Counted from the stretch's first letter, positions 47,001 through 59,460 are shown. The stretch is DNA of 64,000 nucleotides from Molossus alvarezi (GCA_037176705.1 CM073898.1:40427488-40491487), one strand, 5' to 3'. The notes: a model not told the origin generated them from the letters alone. Translations and numbers: made by a program.

Positions 47001-47962
47001 CTGGCAGAAACAAATACAGAACTTCTCTGCAGAAAGAACCTCAACTCAGACTTCTTAGTCTTCTTCATCACAAATGAATTTAATGAAATATGAACTAAAA
47101 AATATATATTTAGAAAGAGAGAGAAAATGAAAGAGCAAACCAGCAACCATGAGTAAGATTTTTTTCAGATATAACTTTCATATATAAAGGGTATAAATAC
47201 CTTTAGTACTTTTGAAGAAACAAGAGAGGAGAGAAATGATGGCTAGAAAATAAGAAACTATTAAAAATGAGAAAATAATTATAAAAAAATCAAATATAAC
47301 CTTGAGTAAAAATATATGTGCTATATATTACATAATAACATATAATACACAATAACACTGCATGCATATTTAAATACTGATGAAGAATTAATAACTAGAT
47401 GATAGAGCTGAATTTTACAACTTTTTCTCTCAAGGTGGCTCTTTATTCCCAGCAGTGTACATTATTCATAATTGAATTTGAAAGCAAAGGAATGGATTCT
47501 ATAAATATCCACTTAAATAAGATTTGCTTCACTTGGATTCATATAAAGATATTCTGAAATACTCCTTTTTTTTGGTCCTAATGATCTTATATTAAGATTT
47601 GTCTTCCTTTTGTGCTATGGGCAGAACTGATATGTGAAACTGTTCTATTTACATTAGTGACCTGCACTAATGTATTCTCATTGCCTGGGGCTGAGGTTTG
47701 AATCTATAAGGATGTCAAAACTGATTCTGTCCAAGAATGCCTTTAGAGGAGTTCACTGTGACCTTTCACATGGAATATGGAAGGTCACAGTACTGTCCAT
47801 GTAAACCCTTAAAACTGTAGAATTGGAATATGAAAAATGAACCTGCAGTATAAGCAGTAATCTCTGATCCAGTTATTGCTTCAATTTTGATACACAGATC
47901 TTGGAACTACAAGCCATGTTGGTAACAAGTGTGTCTTCAGTTTTTCACATGTTCATTAGATG
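47001..47962. other. Unassigned sequence
   Basis: May start with more of the old LINE, then nothing recognisable. Confidence 0.4.
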
Positions 47963-47973
47963 AAATATTCAAA

Positions 47974-48203
47974 ATAAACTGATGAACAAAATAGATCCAG
48001 AGATATAGAAGCATGGAACAGATTAATGAATCTCAGAGGGAAGAGGGTAGGTGGAGGTGGGAAGAGATTAACCGAAGAATTCATATGCATATATGCAGAC
48101 CCATGATGAAGAGCTGGGGGCAATGGAAGTGGGGTGGAGGGGATCATTGGGGGGAAATGGGGGAAACTCTGTAATACTTTTAATAATAAAGATACATTTT
48201 TTA
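47974..48203 (+). mobile_element. Short sense L1 3' UTR insertion
   Basis: Only the 3' UTR: 'aaactgatgaacaaaatag', 'atgcatatatgcagaccca', 'aaactctgtaatactttta' and AATAA-rich tail. An 11-bp duplication, aaatattcaaa, lies at 47963-47973 and 48204-48214. Severely 5'-truncated; a minus-strand open frame over it is a shadow. Confidence 0.9.
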
Positions 48204-48334
48204 AAATATTCAAATGGTCTAGAACAGTCTTGACACATAGTATTAGTATTAGCCTTTCCAAAAAAATTAACAGTACCTTCTGAGCCTAAAGACAGCACTA
48301 ATTCAGATTTCTGTAAGGGGAAAAAAAGTGGAAA

Positions 48335-48555
48335 AAAACAACCTAATATTTATTGACTATATCCTATGTGCCAAGAATTGGGGCAGATGTTTTATAATCA
48401 TTTCATTTTACCTCTACAATAAACTTAAAAGTAATATTATTCTACATATTGAAAAACTAAGACTTAGAGACTAAGTTATATAGTAAGTCACAGAGAAAGA
48501 GAGCTGGAGTTTGTGACTGCAATTCAGGACTGTGTGACTTTAAACCCTTAGCCCC
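48335..48555 (-). mobile_element. Antisense MIR SINE relic
   Basis: 'tatgtgccaagaattgggg', 'aatcatttcattttacctc', 'gaaaaactaagacttagag', 'atagtaagtcacagagaaa' and 'gcaattcaggactgtgtga' follow antisense MIR order. Confidence 0.8.
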
Positions 48556-48719
48556 TCCCTATAGAATACACTTTCTTACAACTTGAATACAATTCACAAG
48601 CCCTTTATAATCAATTAAATAAAAACTTAACTATAGTGCATTTGATTTTTTTCCTTATCTGTCTTTTATATTGTAAGATCAGATATTTTTTACTTTTATA
48701 TTTTGTTTTATTTTTACAG

Positions 48720-49960
48720 TTTTTCAATGAATTCTGCCAAATACTCAAAAGAAAGATTATTGCAGAGTCATACAAAATCTTCAGATATTAGAAAAAAAAG
48801 TAAATGCTTCCCAACTAATTTGAAAATATCAGTATAATAATTATAACCAAATCAGTGACTAGAGTAGGATAAAGTTTTACATCAACTTCATGTGTGTAAA
48901 TACATGGAAAAAGATAAATAAAAATATGGCACTGTATAAAAAAGAAACCCTGATCAAGTTGAATTTATCTGATAAAGTCAAGAACAGTTTTACATTAGTA
49001 AAACTAAACATAAAACTTGTATCTTCATCTATATAGATGCACAAAACTCATTTAATAAATGTCAATTTTAATTTGGGACAAAAATTCAAGGAAGCTAAGA
49101 CAAATAATAAAATGTCCTTAACCTGATAAAATATCTCAAAAAACAGCTTATGGTAAGCATTATTCTTACTAGAAAATAACACAGTATTACCTTTAAAATC
49201 AGGAGTCAGCCAAGTTCAGCCCAAAGTCCTACTTTTATTACGTATTTTACAGGATATTCTAGACATCATATTAAGGCAAAAAATTAATTAACAGCATAGC
49301 GATTTGAAGAGAAATAAGTTACCATTATCCACAGGCAATATAATGGTAAAATATGAAAGTCTTTGAACAAGGAATTCTATTGCTAGAATTCTGTTCTTTA
49401 GGAACACTTGCACATACACATAAACATATGATGAAAGATTATCATTTTAGTATTATTCATAGTAGTGAAAAACTGAGAAATATATGTTAGTTAATAGGGC
49501 ATTTAGCAACTAACATTAAATTATATATGGGCCAAATTTATTCAAGAAAAATTTATATTGGGCCAGTGTAACATGTTAAGAGATTAAATGAGTAGGTTCA
49601 CTGCAAAATAATGGAAGGATATCATCTCATTATCAAATTCATTTGTGTGTGTGTGCATGTATGTGCGGGCACACACACACACACACACACGTGTGTATGT
49701 GTATGTAATGCATGGGAATTGATGTAATACACTCAATACAGTTGATGGAGATTAACTCTGGAAAGAAGAGCAGTTATCTATATATTTTGGAAGAGGCAGA
49801 AATTGAATAGAAACTTACTACTTTTGCTTAGTACAATTCAACTGAAAAACAGTATGTGTTCACATATAATTACTTTTATTTTATAAAAGGGGAGATAGAA
49901 TAAAGAAAAGCATAATAGACAAAGAAGATAAATGACAATATATAAAGAAAAAATAAATTT
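48720..49960 (+). mobile_element. Old sense LINE (L1ME/HAL1-like)
   Basis: Highly diverged ORF2-like order: 'gccaaatactcaaaagaaag' through 'caaaactcatttaataaat' (RT zone) to 'gaattctgttctttaggaa' and 'gagattaactctggaaag' (3' end). Identity inferred from phrase order; all frames are closed. Confidence 0.6.
49644..49705. repeat. TG/CA/GT compound microsatellite
   Basis: (TG)6, gcatgtatgtgcggg, (CA)10 then gtgtgtatgtgtatg. The TG and CA arms are mutually inverted. Confidence 0.95.
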
Positions 49961-50104
49961 AAAGGCCAGTAACCATATTAAAAATGAGTAAATTAAAACA
50001 GCATTAATACACAATATTCACCTAAAATATTTTCACCTGTAGCATTAAAGAAAGGATTTGCTATTATCCTCTGAGGATAAGAAAGAAAAAAAATGATATA
50101 AATA

Positions 50105-50500
50105 ATTGTTTGTAGGAGAATAAACTGGTGCAATTTTCTTTAAAAAATTATTTGGAAGTATCCATAAAAATAAAAAAGATATACCATTTTAGCAGCAAAT
50201 ATATTTATAGAAATTTTTCCTACATGTATGTAGTAAAATATATGTAAAGAGATATTCATAGTATCATCATTGGTAAGAGTGAACAATAAAATGCGTATAG
50301 GTTGGGGAGTAGGTAAGTACACTGAGCCATATTTAGCAGAAATTGTAAGTATGGGGTAGCTCTAAATATACTAATATAAAAGATTATCCACATACTTAAA
50401 TTAGGCAGAAAAAAATAACAAGCATATAAATTATGACCCCAGTTATATTGAAAATGCTTTGTGATACTACACTAGAAAATTGAGGGGAAAAAAAAGGTTA
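50105..50500 (+). mobile_element. Old LINE 3' region
   Basis: 'gtaggagaataaactggtg', 'attcatagtatcatcattg', 'tgaacaataaaatgcgtat' resemble diverged L1 ORF2-end sequence. No frame. Confidence 0.5.
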
Positions 50501-50539
50501 ACAGTATATATTTAAAACTCATTCTTCCCTTCTTATGGG

Positions 50540-51115
50540 AATTTAGTTGATTCCAAGGCTGTGTCTAGTAAATTTTTCAGTGGAGAATCCCAGCAGACAC
50601 CATCTTCACCAAGAGATCAAGTTTAACATCACCAGCACATGCCTACATATTGACATCATGTACTTTCCAACAGATGCACTGAGAAGGGCACAGCATCACA
50701 TCTGTGTTACACTTGCCAAAAATGCACATCTCTAATCCAATCATTAAAAAATCAGACAAATACAGATTGGGAGATATTTCACAGAATAACTGACCAGCAC
50801 TCTTCAAAAGTGTCAAGGTTATGATAGACAAGACAAGATTAAGGAACTGTCACAGATTAAAGAAAACAAAGGAGATGAGTCCTGGATTGGGTCTTGAAAG
50901 AAAAAAGAAACATATTAGCATGAAAATTAATGACTCTTGAATAAAGCCTGTATTTTAATTAATTATATCATACTATGATTAATTCTTAGTTTTGTTACTT
51001 GTACTGTGATTATGTAAAATATCAACATTAGAGAAAATGGGTGAAGGTATGGAAATTCTCTGTACTATTTTTTGTGCTTCTTTTGTAAATCTAAATTAAT
51101 CTCAAACAAATTTAA
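50540..51115 (+). mobile_element. Old L1 (L1M-type) 3' UTR
   Basis: 'aaaagtgtcaaggttatga', 'taaggaactgtcacagatt', 'gtcctggattgggtcttga', 'gaataaagcctgtatttta' and 'ggaaattctctgtactatt' follow the terminal region of an ancient mammalian L1. Two open frames in opposite strands (50547-50735, 50643-50831) are chance frames. Confidence 0.6.
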
Positions 51116-51174
51116 CCAAGAGAATAAATGAGTAAAATAAGGCATGATTTTACTTATACTGGAACATTATAATG

Positions 51175-51660
51175 TATTGTTAAATCAGTGGTGCCCAGTG
51201 AACCATACTTCCCAGTATCCATATCTTCATACATTGATTCAGGCCTTGGTCAGGTGGTTTGAATTGGCCAATGACAAATCAGCAAATATGAGGCAGGCAG
51301 AGGCTTTGTAAGAGCTTGAGCAATGGCATTTTCCTCCTAGAATGCTACTACCTGCATGTACTCCAGCAGGTCATTCTTGTGGAGGGGAAAAGTGGAGGAG
51401 AATGAAGCGCCCAAACAGCAGTCATAGATACATACCAGACCAGTGGGTGGGGCTCTCATGGATGATCCAGTCCCAGTCAAGTTACCAGATGACAACAGCT
51501 ATATGGGAGATCCCAGACAAGACCAGCAGAAATACCAACCAGCTGATTCCAGTCCAAGTGGCAGAATTATAATTATAAGGAAATAACTTCTGTTTCTTTT
51601 AAGCCATAGGCATAGATATTATTTATTGTGGCAACTACTCAACTACATAATTGAATAAAG
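51175..51660 (+). mobile_element. Possible ancient LTR (MaLR-like)
   Basis: 'gattcaggccttggtcagg', 'tgaattggccaatgacaaa', 'gagatcccagacaagacca' and a terminal 'cttttaagccataggcata' zone look like an old mammalian LTR. Exact family not resolved. Open frame 51342-51572 runs through it. Confidence 0.4.
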
Positions 51661-52639
51661 TAAATGTTGCAAGGAGTACTTTAAAAAAATAGGTATGCAT
51701 AGATTGTAGTCTAGCATAACTATGATCAGAATAATGGCCATGGTCTCTTAGATATTCTGTATATGTGGGGATTTTTTGTCCTCCACTTCTGAACAGTGAA
51801 AGTGAAGTGTCTCTAAGCAATGGACCACCTCTTGTAGATGTCTATACTCAGTCGCTGTATGAAGAAAGAGCTTCTGTGAATGGGAAATAGTGTCTATTTG
51901 CCTATCATCTACTTGCACTAACAGCCACCCTAATTTATTTAGTGTTCTTGCTATAAAAGTCTTGGAGAGTTAATAAAATATTCAGAGTTGTTGCTTAAAG
52001 ATATGGCCTTTTGACTGGAACAACAAAAGCAGGTTGTGTTAAACTTGCATGCTTTGCTCAGTAACTTTTCTGGATTTACAAATACTCAGAGATATAACCC
52101 CTATCTTCGAGTATTTCTGATGGTTCAGTCTTTCCCAACAACTGTGCAAATTTTCCCTGACAAGCTCTGATTCAGGGAATAAATGAGGCAGATTTATTTC
52201 AAGAAGCATAAACAGCTCATAGCCTCTGAGGACAGCTTTCAGGTATTTGGATTGTTGCTCTATAAACCCTGTGCTTATCGTGGTCAGTGTCAGTCTTCAT
52301 TAGATCTTCTTTGAGGGGAAACCCTTGGATTTCCCTGAAGCCCAGATCTCAGGAAGAAGACCTCAGCTTCTTCTGTCATCAGTCATCCTGTCTTCTTCTA
52401 AAGACTCAGAGAACTACGCATTAGATGCTTCCCCCAGGCCTTCCTAAGATGGATTTCTTCATTACCAAACATACTTTTTATTTTAAATGTGTTTTGCTTT
52501 GAGAAATTTTACCATGCTGATACAGAAATAATAAAAGGGGAAAATAAATTGTAAAGCATTCTCTCTCTCTCTTTTTTTCTAGATGGTGTTTTAAATGATG
52601 CAATCTTTCAATGAAGATATCTTGTTTGGTAAAATGTAT
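51661..52639. other. Unassigned sequence
   Basis: No gene or named repeat; CT run at about 52561-52572. Confidence 0.4.
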
Positions 52640-52900
52640 AAGGAGTAGAAGTGAAATATAAACTTATCATTTTCCACAGAAGATGTGATGATAGTGTACA
52701 TTAAAAATTCAAAAATATCTATAGATACATTATTATAAGTAGGTAGATAGTAAAGTTGTGGGATATAAAGCCAATATATAAAAACATATCTACTGTATTG
52801 AACTAGAAACAAAAAGTTTGAAAATGAAACACTAAATAATACCATTTATAACAGCTTCAAAAACTATCAAATACAAACCACAATTAAATACTACTACACA
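52640..52900 (+). mobile_element. Old sense L1 ORF2 fragment
   Basis: 'aaacttatcattttccaca', 'gtgtacattaaaaattcaa', 'atataaagccaatatataa' and 'ataccatttataacagctt' match the RT region just past the active site, strongly diverged. The minus-strand frame 52591-52845 is its shadow. Confidence 0.65.
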
Positions 52901-54060
52901 TTAGAATTTAAAACAAAATTCTAATTCACATTGGTGAATTAGAAACTCAGTTCACATTGGTGAGGATGTGGAACAATTAGAACTCTCAAACATTGCCAGT
53001 TAATAGATATATAAAGATATATAGATACAGATATATTCTCATAGGAAAATTATTTTTCAGCTTGAAATCACTAATTAATAAATAAGCAAAGTTTCTTAAA
53101 AGTTCTGAGATATTTGTGTTATCATTGACCTTCTATTCCTAAGAAACACAAATACATGTATTTTAAAAATAAGCTTAATTATCATTGTAACAAGTACTAT
53201 TTTTAAAAAGTCTAATATGTTATTAGGATATAATGATATTAAGGCAAATTATTTTTTCAATTCCTTCATATCCATGTACGTTAAAAAAAAATTAAAACAC
53301 TATTTTCTATAAAGTGTCAAATAAAAGAACATGCCTACACATAAAATGATTACACTCTAATGGATTTTAGTAGATCAATTTATTCAAGTATTAAGTATGA
53401 AAAATGCGCTTATGGCAACAAATTCAAATACATTTTTCCTTCGCTCATATACACTTGATATGAATTTGCAGACAAATGTGCCTCTACACGTACATTGGTC
53501 AAACTCATTTCCCTTAAAACCTAATTTTTTTGCTGCAGTTTTTCTGTTTTTTTAAAATATATATATACAAGATTGTTAAGCTAAATAATTGGTAGCTACC
53601 TGACTTTTCTCTAAAATTTGGTCCATGAATCTAATTAGAATCTCTTTTGAAATTAATCATATGCTTTAGCATCTTTTACTATAAAACTTAATTTTAGAGT
53701 CACATCCATTACAAAATATAATATAAAGAATAATCAAATATTTCTATAATAGTAACTGACATATTTAAGGGGACCAACAAGAACTTGTTAAATGAGTAAG
53801 GATACTAAGAAAACTATGAAATTATGTTAAATAATAACAAAGTAGAAGCGCTCAGAAAATGAATATATATATATATTTTTTCATTTAACTTGTTACATAA
53901 TTTTATTTGCATACAGAGAGATGATTTGTCTTTCAGTATCAGATTTTTTTCTGCTTCTGATATAAGGCCAGAAATATGTATGATAATGTAGAAGCTTTTA
54001 AATATATCTAACTTGGCAAAAATATGAAACTCAGTTCACATGGCTGAGGTCTTTTTCTCC
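52901..54060. other. Unassigned AT-rich sequence
   Basis: A direct repeat of 'ttcacattggtga' occurs at about 52925-52937 and 52952-52964; nothing else identified. Confidence 0.4.
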
Positions 54061-54069
54061 ATATTTCTG

Positions 54070-54190
54070 GTCAGGGCACATGCTGGGTTGCAGGCTCGAT
54101 CCCCAGTGTGGGGTGTGCAGGAGGCAGCTGATCGATGTTTCTCTCTCCCTTCTTTTCTCACTAAAAAAAAATCAATAAAAACATATTTTT
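54070..54190 (+). mobile_element. 5'-truncated classical VES SINE
   Basis: 'ggtcagggcacatgctggg', 'gcaggctcgatccccagtg', 'tgcaggaggcagctgatcg' and tail 'aatcaataaaaacatattt'. The A and B boxes are missing. Confidence 0.85.
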
Positions 54191-55080
54191 AAAAAATAAA
54201 TAAAAACGAAGTAGAAAGTAAAGAATTTTCTGAAATAATGTCTTTGCAAAAATGGAGGAATGCATATAATTTTAATTATATTCCTTACCTCTTTGATAAT
54301 GTATTTACTGTAGGTCTATTGAAGTATTATTTATTATCTGTAATATCACTGGTATTTTGTAATTTTTGAGCATATAACATAACAGTAAATAAGATAACAC
54401 AATTTCTTATATTTACAAGCTTCCTATCTAATTAGGGAGACATCTTTTAACAGTTTCAACCTTTCTCTGTCTCTTTCTCTCTTTCTCTCCCTCGCACACA
54501 TAAATGCATGTGCACACAAAAGGATAAACTTTCTAAATTCCTCCTATGAATTTTATATATTCCAAACTCCAATCAAATCTTATCATCTTCAGCATTTGTT
54601 TTGATATCACACCTTTTAAACTTTCTGAGGTTCTTACATGCCTGCTAATGATGGACAAATATAAATGAAAGCACACAGCTCTCTTTTCATTGCCTAATGA
54701 ATTCAAAACATCCAACAACCAGAGTTTTTGAGGAAGAAACACAGTTGCAGCTGTAGGTCCATCTCAGGGTCGGCTGTTGATTGAAACACTAAGGATGAAA
54801 CTTCAAACTCGTCACTGGGAGAAAGAACTCATTTACATTACTTTATGAAAAGATATACAAAGTAAGATTTTTCTCATTAATGAGACAAAGGTTTAATCTC
54901 TTTTCAATTTGAGTTACAAAATATTTCTAGGTCTTAATGAAACCATTTACTGATCTATTTAGAGTTGTAAATGTATTTGATATACCAAGTTCTAAATTAA
55001 TCAAATCTCATCTGAAAATATGATTTTCTAAAACCTTGCAGTTTCTGGAATAGAGATCTTAGCTGCAATATGTGTTGTGT
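54191..55080. other. Unassigned AT-rich sequence
   Basis: CT-rich patch at about 54462-54493; no gene seen. Confidence 0.4.
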
Positions 55081-55081
55081 T

Positions 55082-55224
55082 GGAGGTGGTGGTGTTGGAG
55101 GTGGTGGTGATGGTGGTGGAGGTGGTGGTGGTTGTGGTGGAGGTGGTGGTGGTGGTGGTGGTGGTGGTGATGGTGGTGGAGGTGGTGGTGGTGGTGGTGG
55201 TGGTGGTGGTGGTGGTGGTGGTGG
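55082..55224. repeat. (GGT)n triplet repeat with GGA/GAT variants
   Basis: About 48 triplets, mainly GGT, with interspersed GGA, GAT and TGT variants, the purest run at the right end. It produces a poly-Gly frame on plus and a poly-Thr frame on minus; neither has other coding support. G-pairs every three bases could form two-tier G-quadruplexes. Confidence 0.95.
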
Positions 55225-56204
55225 GTGTGCACAAATAGTACAGAACAGCCTAAACTTCCCAGCTCCTTTTTAGTTTTTCTTCTACAGGAAAGAGTAAGCT
55301 GACAGACAAGCTCCTCTCTTCACCCACTCATTGGTCACAGTATATTACTAGAAATCTTCAAATGTTTGTCCTTTAGCTTAAAGCCCAATTGGCTAATACT
55401 GAGCTTTCTACTTCCCTGCAAGATCCAAACTATGTTTAGATTCCTACATTGGATTAAATATTTTTATAAAGTAATCACAGAGCCATAATAGAAAAAGAAA
55501 AAATTCTGAATTTTATGAGGACTCAGAGGTCTATAAGATAATTAAGCCCAGCACTGCAACATTTTGTGGTTAGTAATTAAGACTATAAGTTTGTTGGTCT
55601 TTGCCTAATATGTACCTGATTGATAATACCTGAGCAGAACACAAACTTTTTAATTTAAAGTACAATTTAACTGTATTTAAAGATTTCAAATTTTCCTACA
55701 ATATTAGTAAGATAAATTGTATCTTAAGAATTCAATATGAATATATAAAATTGACCTAAAAAAAAAAAACTATAACATATCTAAGTATCTTACAGAAGTT
55801 AACTGCATTTGTCACTCAATATGATTTCTTCCTATTCAATTCTTTAAGATGACTTTCCATCTATATAAACTTCTTACTCACTCTTGCCTTTCAGAGGAAC
55901 TTTTAGGATGGGTATCTGCCACAGATATTTGGGATCATCCATTTCCTACCTCATTGATATGCAGCCACTTGCTTTAATCTGCTCTTATTCATTTCCATCC
56001 TGTGCCATGCATTTGGATGCTGCCTCTCTACCACCACTTTTTGGATGATACTGTATTTGAATTCTCTACATGGCATTGATTTTAAACTAATTCTAGACTT
56101 GCTTCTTGTATCACACTCAGATGCATGTTCTGCAGCTTGGGCGTGGATTCTACTTCACAACTGCAAGCCCGCAAGGTACCCAAAATAACCAACCAAACTT
56201 TTAT
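55225..56204. other. Unassigned sequence
   Basis: No gene or named repeat recognised. Confidence 0.4.
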
Positions 56205-56425
56205 TTTATTTTTTTTTTCTTTATTGATTTTAGAGAGAGAAAAAGTAAGAAGGAGAGAGAGATAAAAACATCAATGAGAGAGATCATCGATTGGCCACCT
56301 CCTGCATGCTCCCCACTGGGGATTTGGCCCACAACCTGGTCATGTGTCCTGACCAGGAATCAAACCAGCGACCTCTTGGTGCATGGGTCGATGCTCAACC
56401 ACTGAGCCACACCAGCCTGACCAGC
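56205..56425 (-). mobile_element. Classical VES SINE, antisense
   Basis: T-rich start, 'tttattgattttagagaga', GA tract, 'gccacctcctgcatgctcc', 'gaatcaaaccagcgacctc' (B-box antisense) and 'ctcaaccactgagccacac' (A-box antisense). Complete in plan; target duplication not clear. Confidence 0.9.
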
Positions 56426-57179
56426 TCCTCAGCTTTTAAAAACTTATTTAAGTAGCTCTTGTGCCTTCACTTTCATTTAGTCAAAACATTCACAGTAACT
56501 TCAAAGATTACTCACAGAACACATAATGGAATGCAATTATTTCAAACTGTAATAAAAAGATGTCTAGGAATTATACCTATCCCTTTTCTCATCAACCAAG
56601 AGTGCATTAGAGAGGGCTTAGCAGAAAGCTAGAACAGACATGGCTGTGGGCCTTGCATCTCTACCTCAAGCACCATTTAAATATTTCCAGTAGTATTTGT
56701 TTTACACAAAGCAAATCTATTAGGCATTTCTGAAGATTTTATTAAATAAACAATTTAATACATTGGACAATATATTATGAAATGCTTTGATCATTCAAAG
56801 AAGTGAAATACATTAAGAGAGCTAAACATTTACTTCAATTTTCTAACTGGGGAATTTTCCAAGCTTCAGCCAAGGGAAGTGGAGCCCCAATAAAGAGAAA
56901 TAGTTTAATCAGTTGAAGGAAAAAGATAATCAGTGTTCATGACTGTTGAGACTGTTTAGCCTTTGGAGATAAGGTATTAGAATGGAGGGCTATGCACAGA
57001 TCAATAGCTCCAGATGTGCCCCTTTAGTTCTCGACTCTTTGGCCAAATACTAATCTAACAGAGCAAGAGCTATGGTATAGAACACAATAGAAAGGCTGGA
57101 GCTGAGCAAAAGCTACAAAGGTGGCAAAATGCTAGGGATCTTTGGAGTTCTAACAAGAGTAGAGTTGATTTTGAGATTG
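56426..57179. other. Unassigned sequence
   Basis: No gene or named repeat recognised. Confidence 0.4.
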
Positions 57180-57736
57180 AATTGGTTCAAAAAAAAAAAA
57201 TCCAAAGTTAACACAGATGTTGGAATTAGCAGGCAAGGGATTGAAGCAATGATTGTAAATGTGCGCAGAAAATTCAAGAAAAACATGGACATAAATTATT
57301 GATCATATAAAGAAACTTGGGGAAAAGTGGAAGCTATTACAAAGACAAAAAGGAAAATTATAAATGCAGAAATACAATGTCTGAAATTAAAAATCCACTG
57401 GATATCCTAACATCAGATTGTATTGTGTCAATTCACCAAAATACAGGGCAACAGAGACTGGAATAACTGTTACATGGAAAGGGGGAAAAATTAAAGAAAT
57501 CAGCATAGCTTTATTGACTTGTAGGAAAATACTTAGTAGCAGAGCAGAATATACACAACTGAAGTTCCAAAATGCATAAAGTTTAGGGCAAGGAAAAAAT
57601 TGTATGTCTAAGCTTGATGAGAAATATCAACATATATATTTTAAATACTGCACAAATTCCAAGCAGGATAAATACACACATACACTTATATGGGCAAATA
57701 CAAGCAGGCACATAATACTCAAATTGTGGGAAACCA
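57180..57736 (+). mobile_element. Old sense L1, ORF1 region (first segment)
   Basis: 'gaaatacaatgtctgaaat', 'aaaatccactggatatcct' and 'ggaaaattataaatgcaga' fit the coiled-coil/N-terminal ORF1 region of an L1M element. Later pieces (57843-57979, 58420-59266, 59461-59616) appear to continue the same element. Confidence 0.6.
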
Positions 57737-57842
57737 GCCCTGGCCACTTTGGCTCAGCGGTTGGAGTGTCGGCCTGTGGACCAGAGAGTCCCGAGTTCAG
57801 TTCCAGCCAGGGGCACATACCAAAAAAAAAAAGTAAAAAAAA
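57737..57842 (+). mobile_element. Compact VES-derived SINE
   Basis: Head 'gccctggccactttggctc', 'cggttggagtgtcggcctg', 'gagttcagttccagccagg', 'ggcacatacc' and poly-A. A perfect 16-bp duplication, aaattgtgggaaacca, lies at 57721-57736 and 57843-57858. Same head-only layout as 34880, 41960 and 60273. Confidence 0.95.
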
Positions 57843-57979
57843 AAATTGTGGGAAACCAAACATAAAGAGAAAATCATAAGAGAAAATAAACTAAAACATT
57901 ATATATAGATTTAGAGTTATATATGTATGAGAATAGTGGATGAAAACAACTGTTGTGTTTCCATCAGAAGCAACACACA

Positions 57980-58419
57980 CTCATCCCCTCAACTCCCCTC
58001 TGACAGCTGTCAGTCTGTTCTGTGTCTCTATGAGTCTGTTTCTATTTCTTTTGTCAGTTTATTTTGTTTATTAGATTCCACATATAAGTAAAATCATATG
58101 GTACTTGTCTTTCTCTGACTGGCTTATTTCACTTAGCATATGTATTTTTCAGGTCTATCCATGCTGTCTCAAAGGGGAAAACCTGAGGGGATCAAGGAAA
58201 AACACACTCGCAGACACAGACAGTGGTACGCGGAAAACCAGAGGAAAGTGGGGGTGGGGTAGAAGCGGGTCAAGGGTGGGTCAATGGAGATAGAGGGAGA
58301 CTCGACTCGGGGTGGTGAACACACAATACAATATTCAGATGATATATTATAAAATTGTATACCTGAAACTTATATAATTTTATTAACCAAAATCACCTCA
58401 ATAAATTCAATTAATAAAA
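57980..58419 (+). mobile_element. Third twin-primed L1 insertion
   Basis: 57980-58172 is antisense L1 ('gattccacatataagtaaa', 'tctgactggcttatttcac'); 58173-58419 is the sense 3' UTR ending 'aacttatataattttatta' and 'atcacctcaataaattcaa'. The flanks hold agaagcaacacaca (57966-57979) and agaaacaacacata (58420-58433), 12 of 14 matches. The junction near 58172 joins the two orientations directly. Confidence 0.85.
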
Positions 58420-59266
58420 AGAAACAACACATAAGATAAAGAAATAGAATGTCACCTTTAAAGTTTTGAAAGAAGAAAAATGTCATGTCAATTAGAATTC
58501 CATATCCAGTGAAACTCTTTCAAAAATGGAGGTGAAATAAAAAATTTAAAAATCGAATAGCTGAGAGAAGTTATTGCCAGAAGCCCTAGACTCCTAGAAA
58601 TAGTAAAAGACATTGTTAAAGTTGATGGGAAATAATACCCAATGAAATTGCAAATAACTCTAGAAACAAGTAAATGTATAACTAGAAGATTTTTTATCTT
58701 CTTAATTTATGTAAAATACAGTTAGCTATTTCCAGCAAAATAATGACAATGTATTCTAGGATTTATACTATATGCTAAAGTAAAACATGTGACAATAAGA
58801 AAAAATGGGGAGTTGAATAGATGAAGCTATACTGTTATAAAGTTCTTAGATTTTACACAAAGTGTAATAGTGACTTAAAGTTAGTGATAAATTAATGATG
58901 TATATTTTTTATGTTTTTGCTAACTATAAGTATACAAAACAAACAAATATTTGGCTAATATGTTAGTAAAGAAAATAAAATAGAATAATAAAAAAATTCT
59001 TAGTTCATAGAAAAGAAGGCAGAAAATATTTAACAGAAAACCAAAGACCATATGGAACCATTTTGAAAAACAGGAATATGGTCCACTAAAACCAACAGTT
59101 TCAATAATTATATGAAATATAAAGAACTAAAACCTCACTTTCCAAAAAAAAATTGCAGACATTATCAGGTTGGATAAAAAAGCAAGACCAAACTATATGC
59201 TGTTTCTAAGAAATGAGCTATAAATATCAAAAGCCAAATAGTTTAGATTAAAAAAAGGACAGAAGA
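58420..59266 (+). mobile_element. Old sense L1, ORF1 C-terminus to ORF2 start (continued)
   Basis: 'gaattccatatccagtgaa', 'agctgagagaagttattgc', 'ggttggataaaaaagcaag' and 'ccaaactatatgctgtttc' are, in order, ORF1 C-terminal, inter-ORF and ORF2 N-terminal L1 phrases. All frames are closed. Confidence 0.7.
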
Positions 59267-59460
59267 ATGCCTGTCAGGACAGAAGTGGCTTAGAGGACTG
59301 AGCATTATCCCAGGGACTGAGAGGTCCTGGTTCGATATCCGGTCAGGGCATATGCCCCGGTTACAGGCTCGATCCCTGGTAGAGGGCATGCAGGAGGCAG
59401 CCGATCTATCTTTCTCTTCCTTCCTCTCTCTCTAAAAAATCAATAAAAACATATTTTTAA
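59267..59460 (+). mobile_element. Classical VES SINE inside old L1
   Basis: 'gtggcttagaggactgagc', 'ctggttcgatatccggtca', 'gcatgcaggaggcagccga' and tail 'aatcaataaaaacatattt'. The duplication is aaaaggacagaaga (59253-59266) and aaaaggatagaaga (59461-59474), one transition apart. The L1 resumes across it. Confidence 0.93.

Noticed and set aside
55028..55273. Poly-Gly (plus) and poly-Thr (minus) open frames
   Set aside because: Both are read-through of the GGT repeat, with no start context, splice sites or unique domain.
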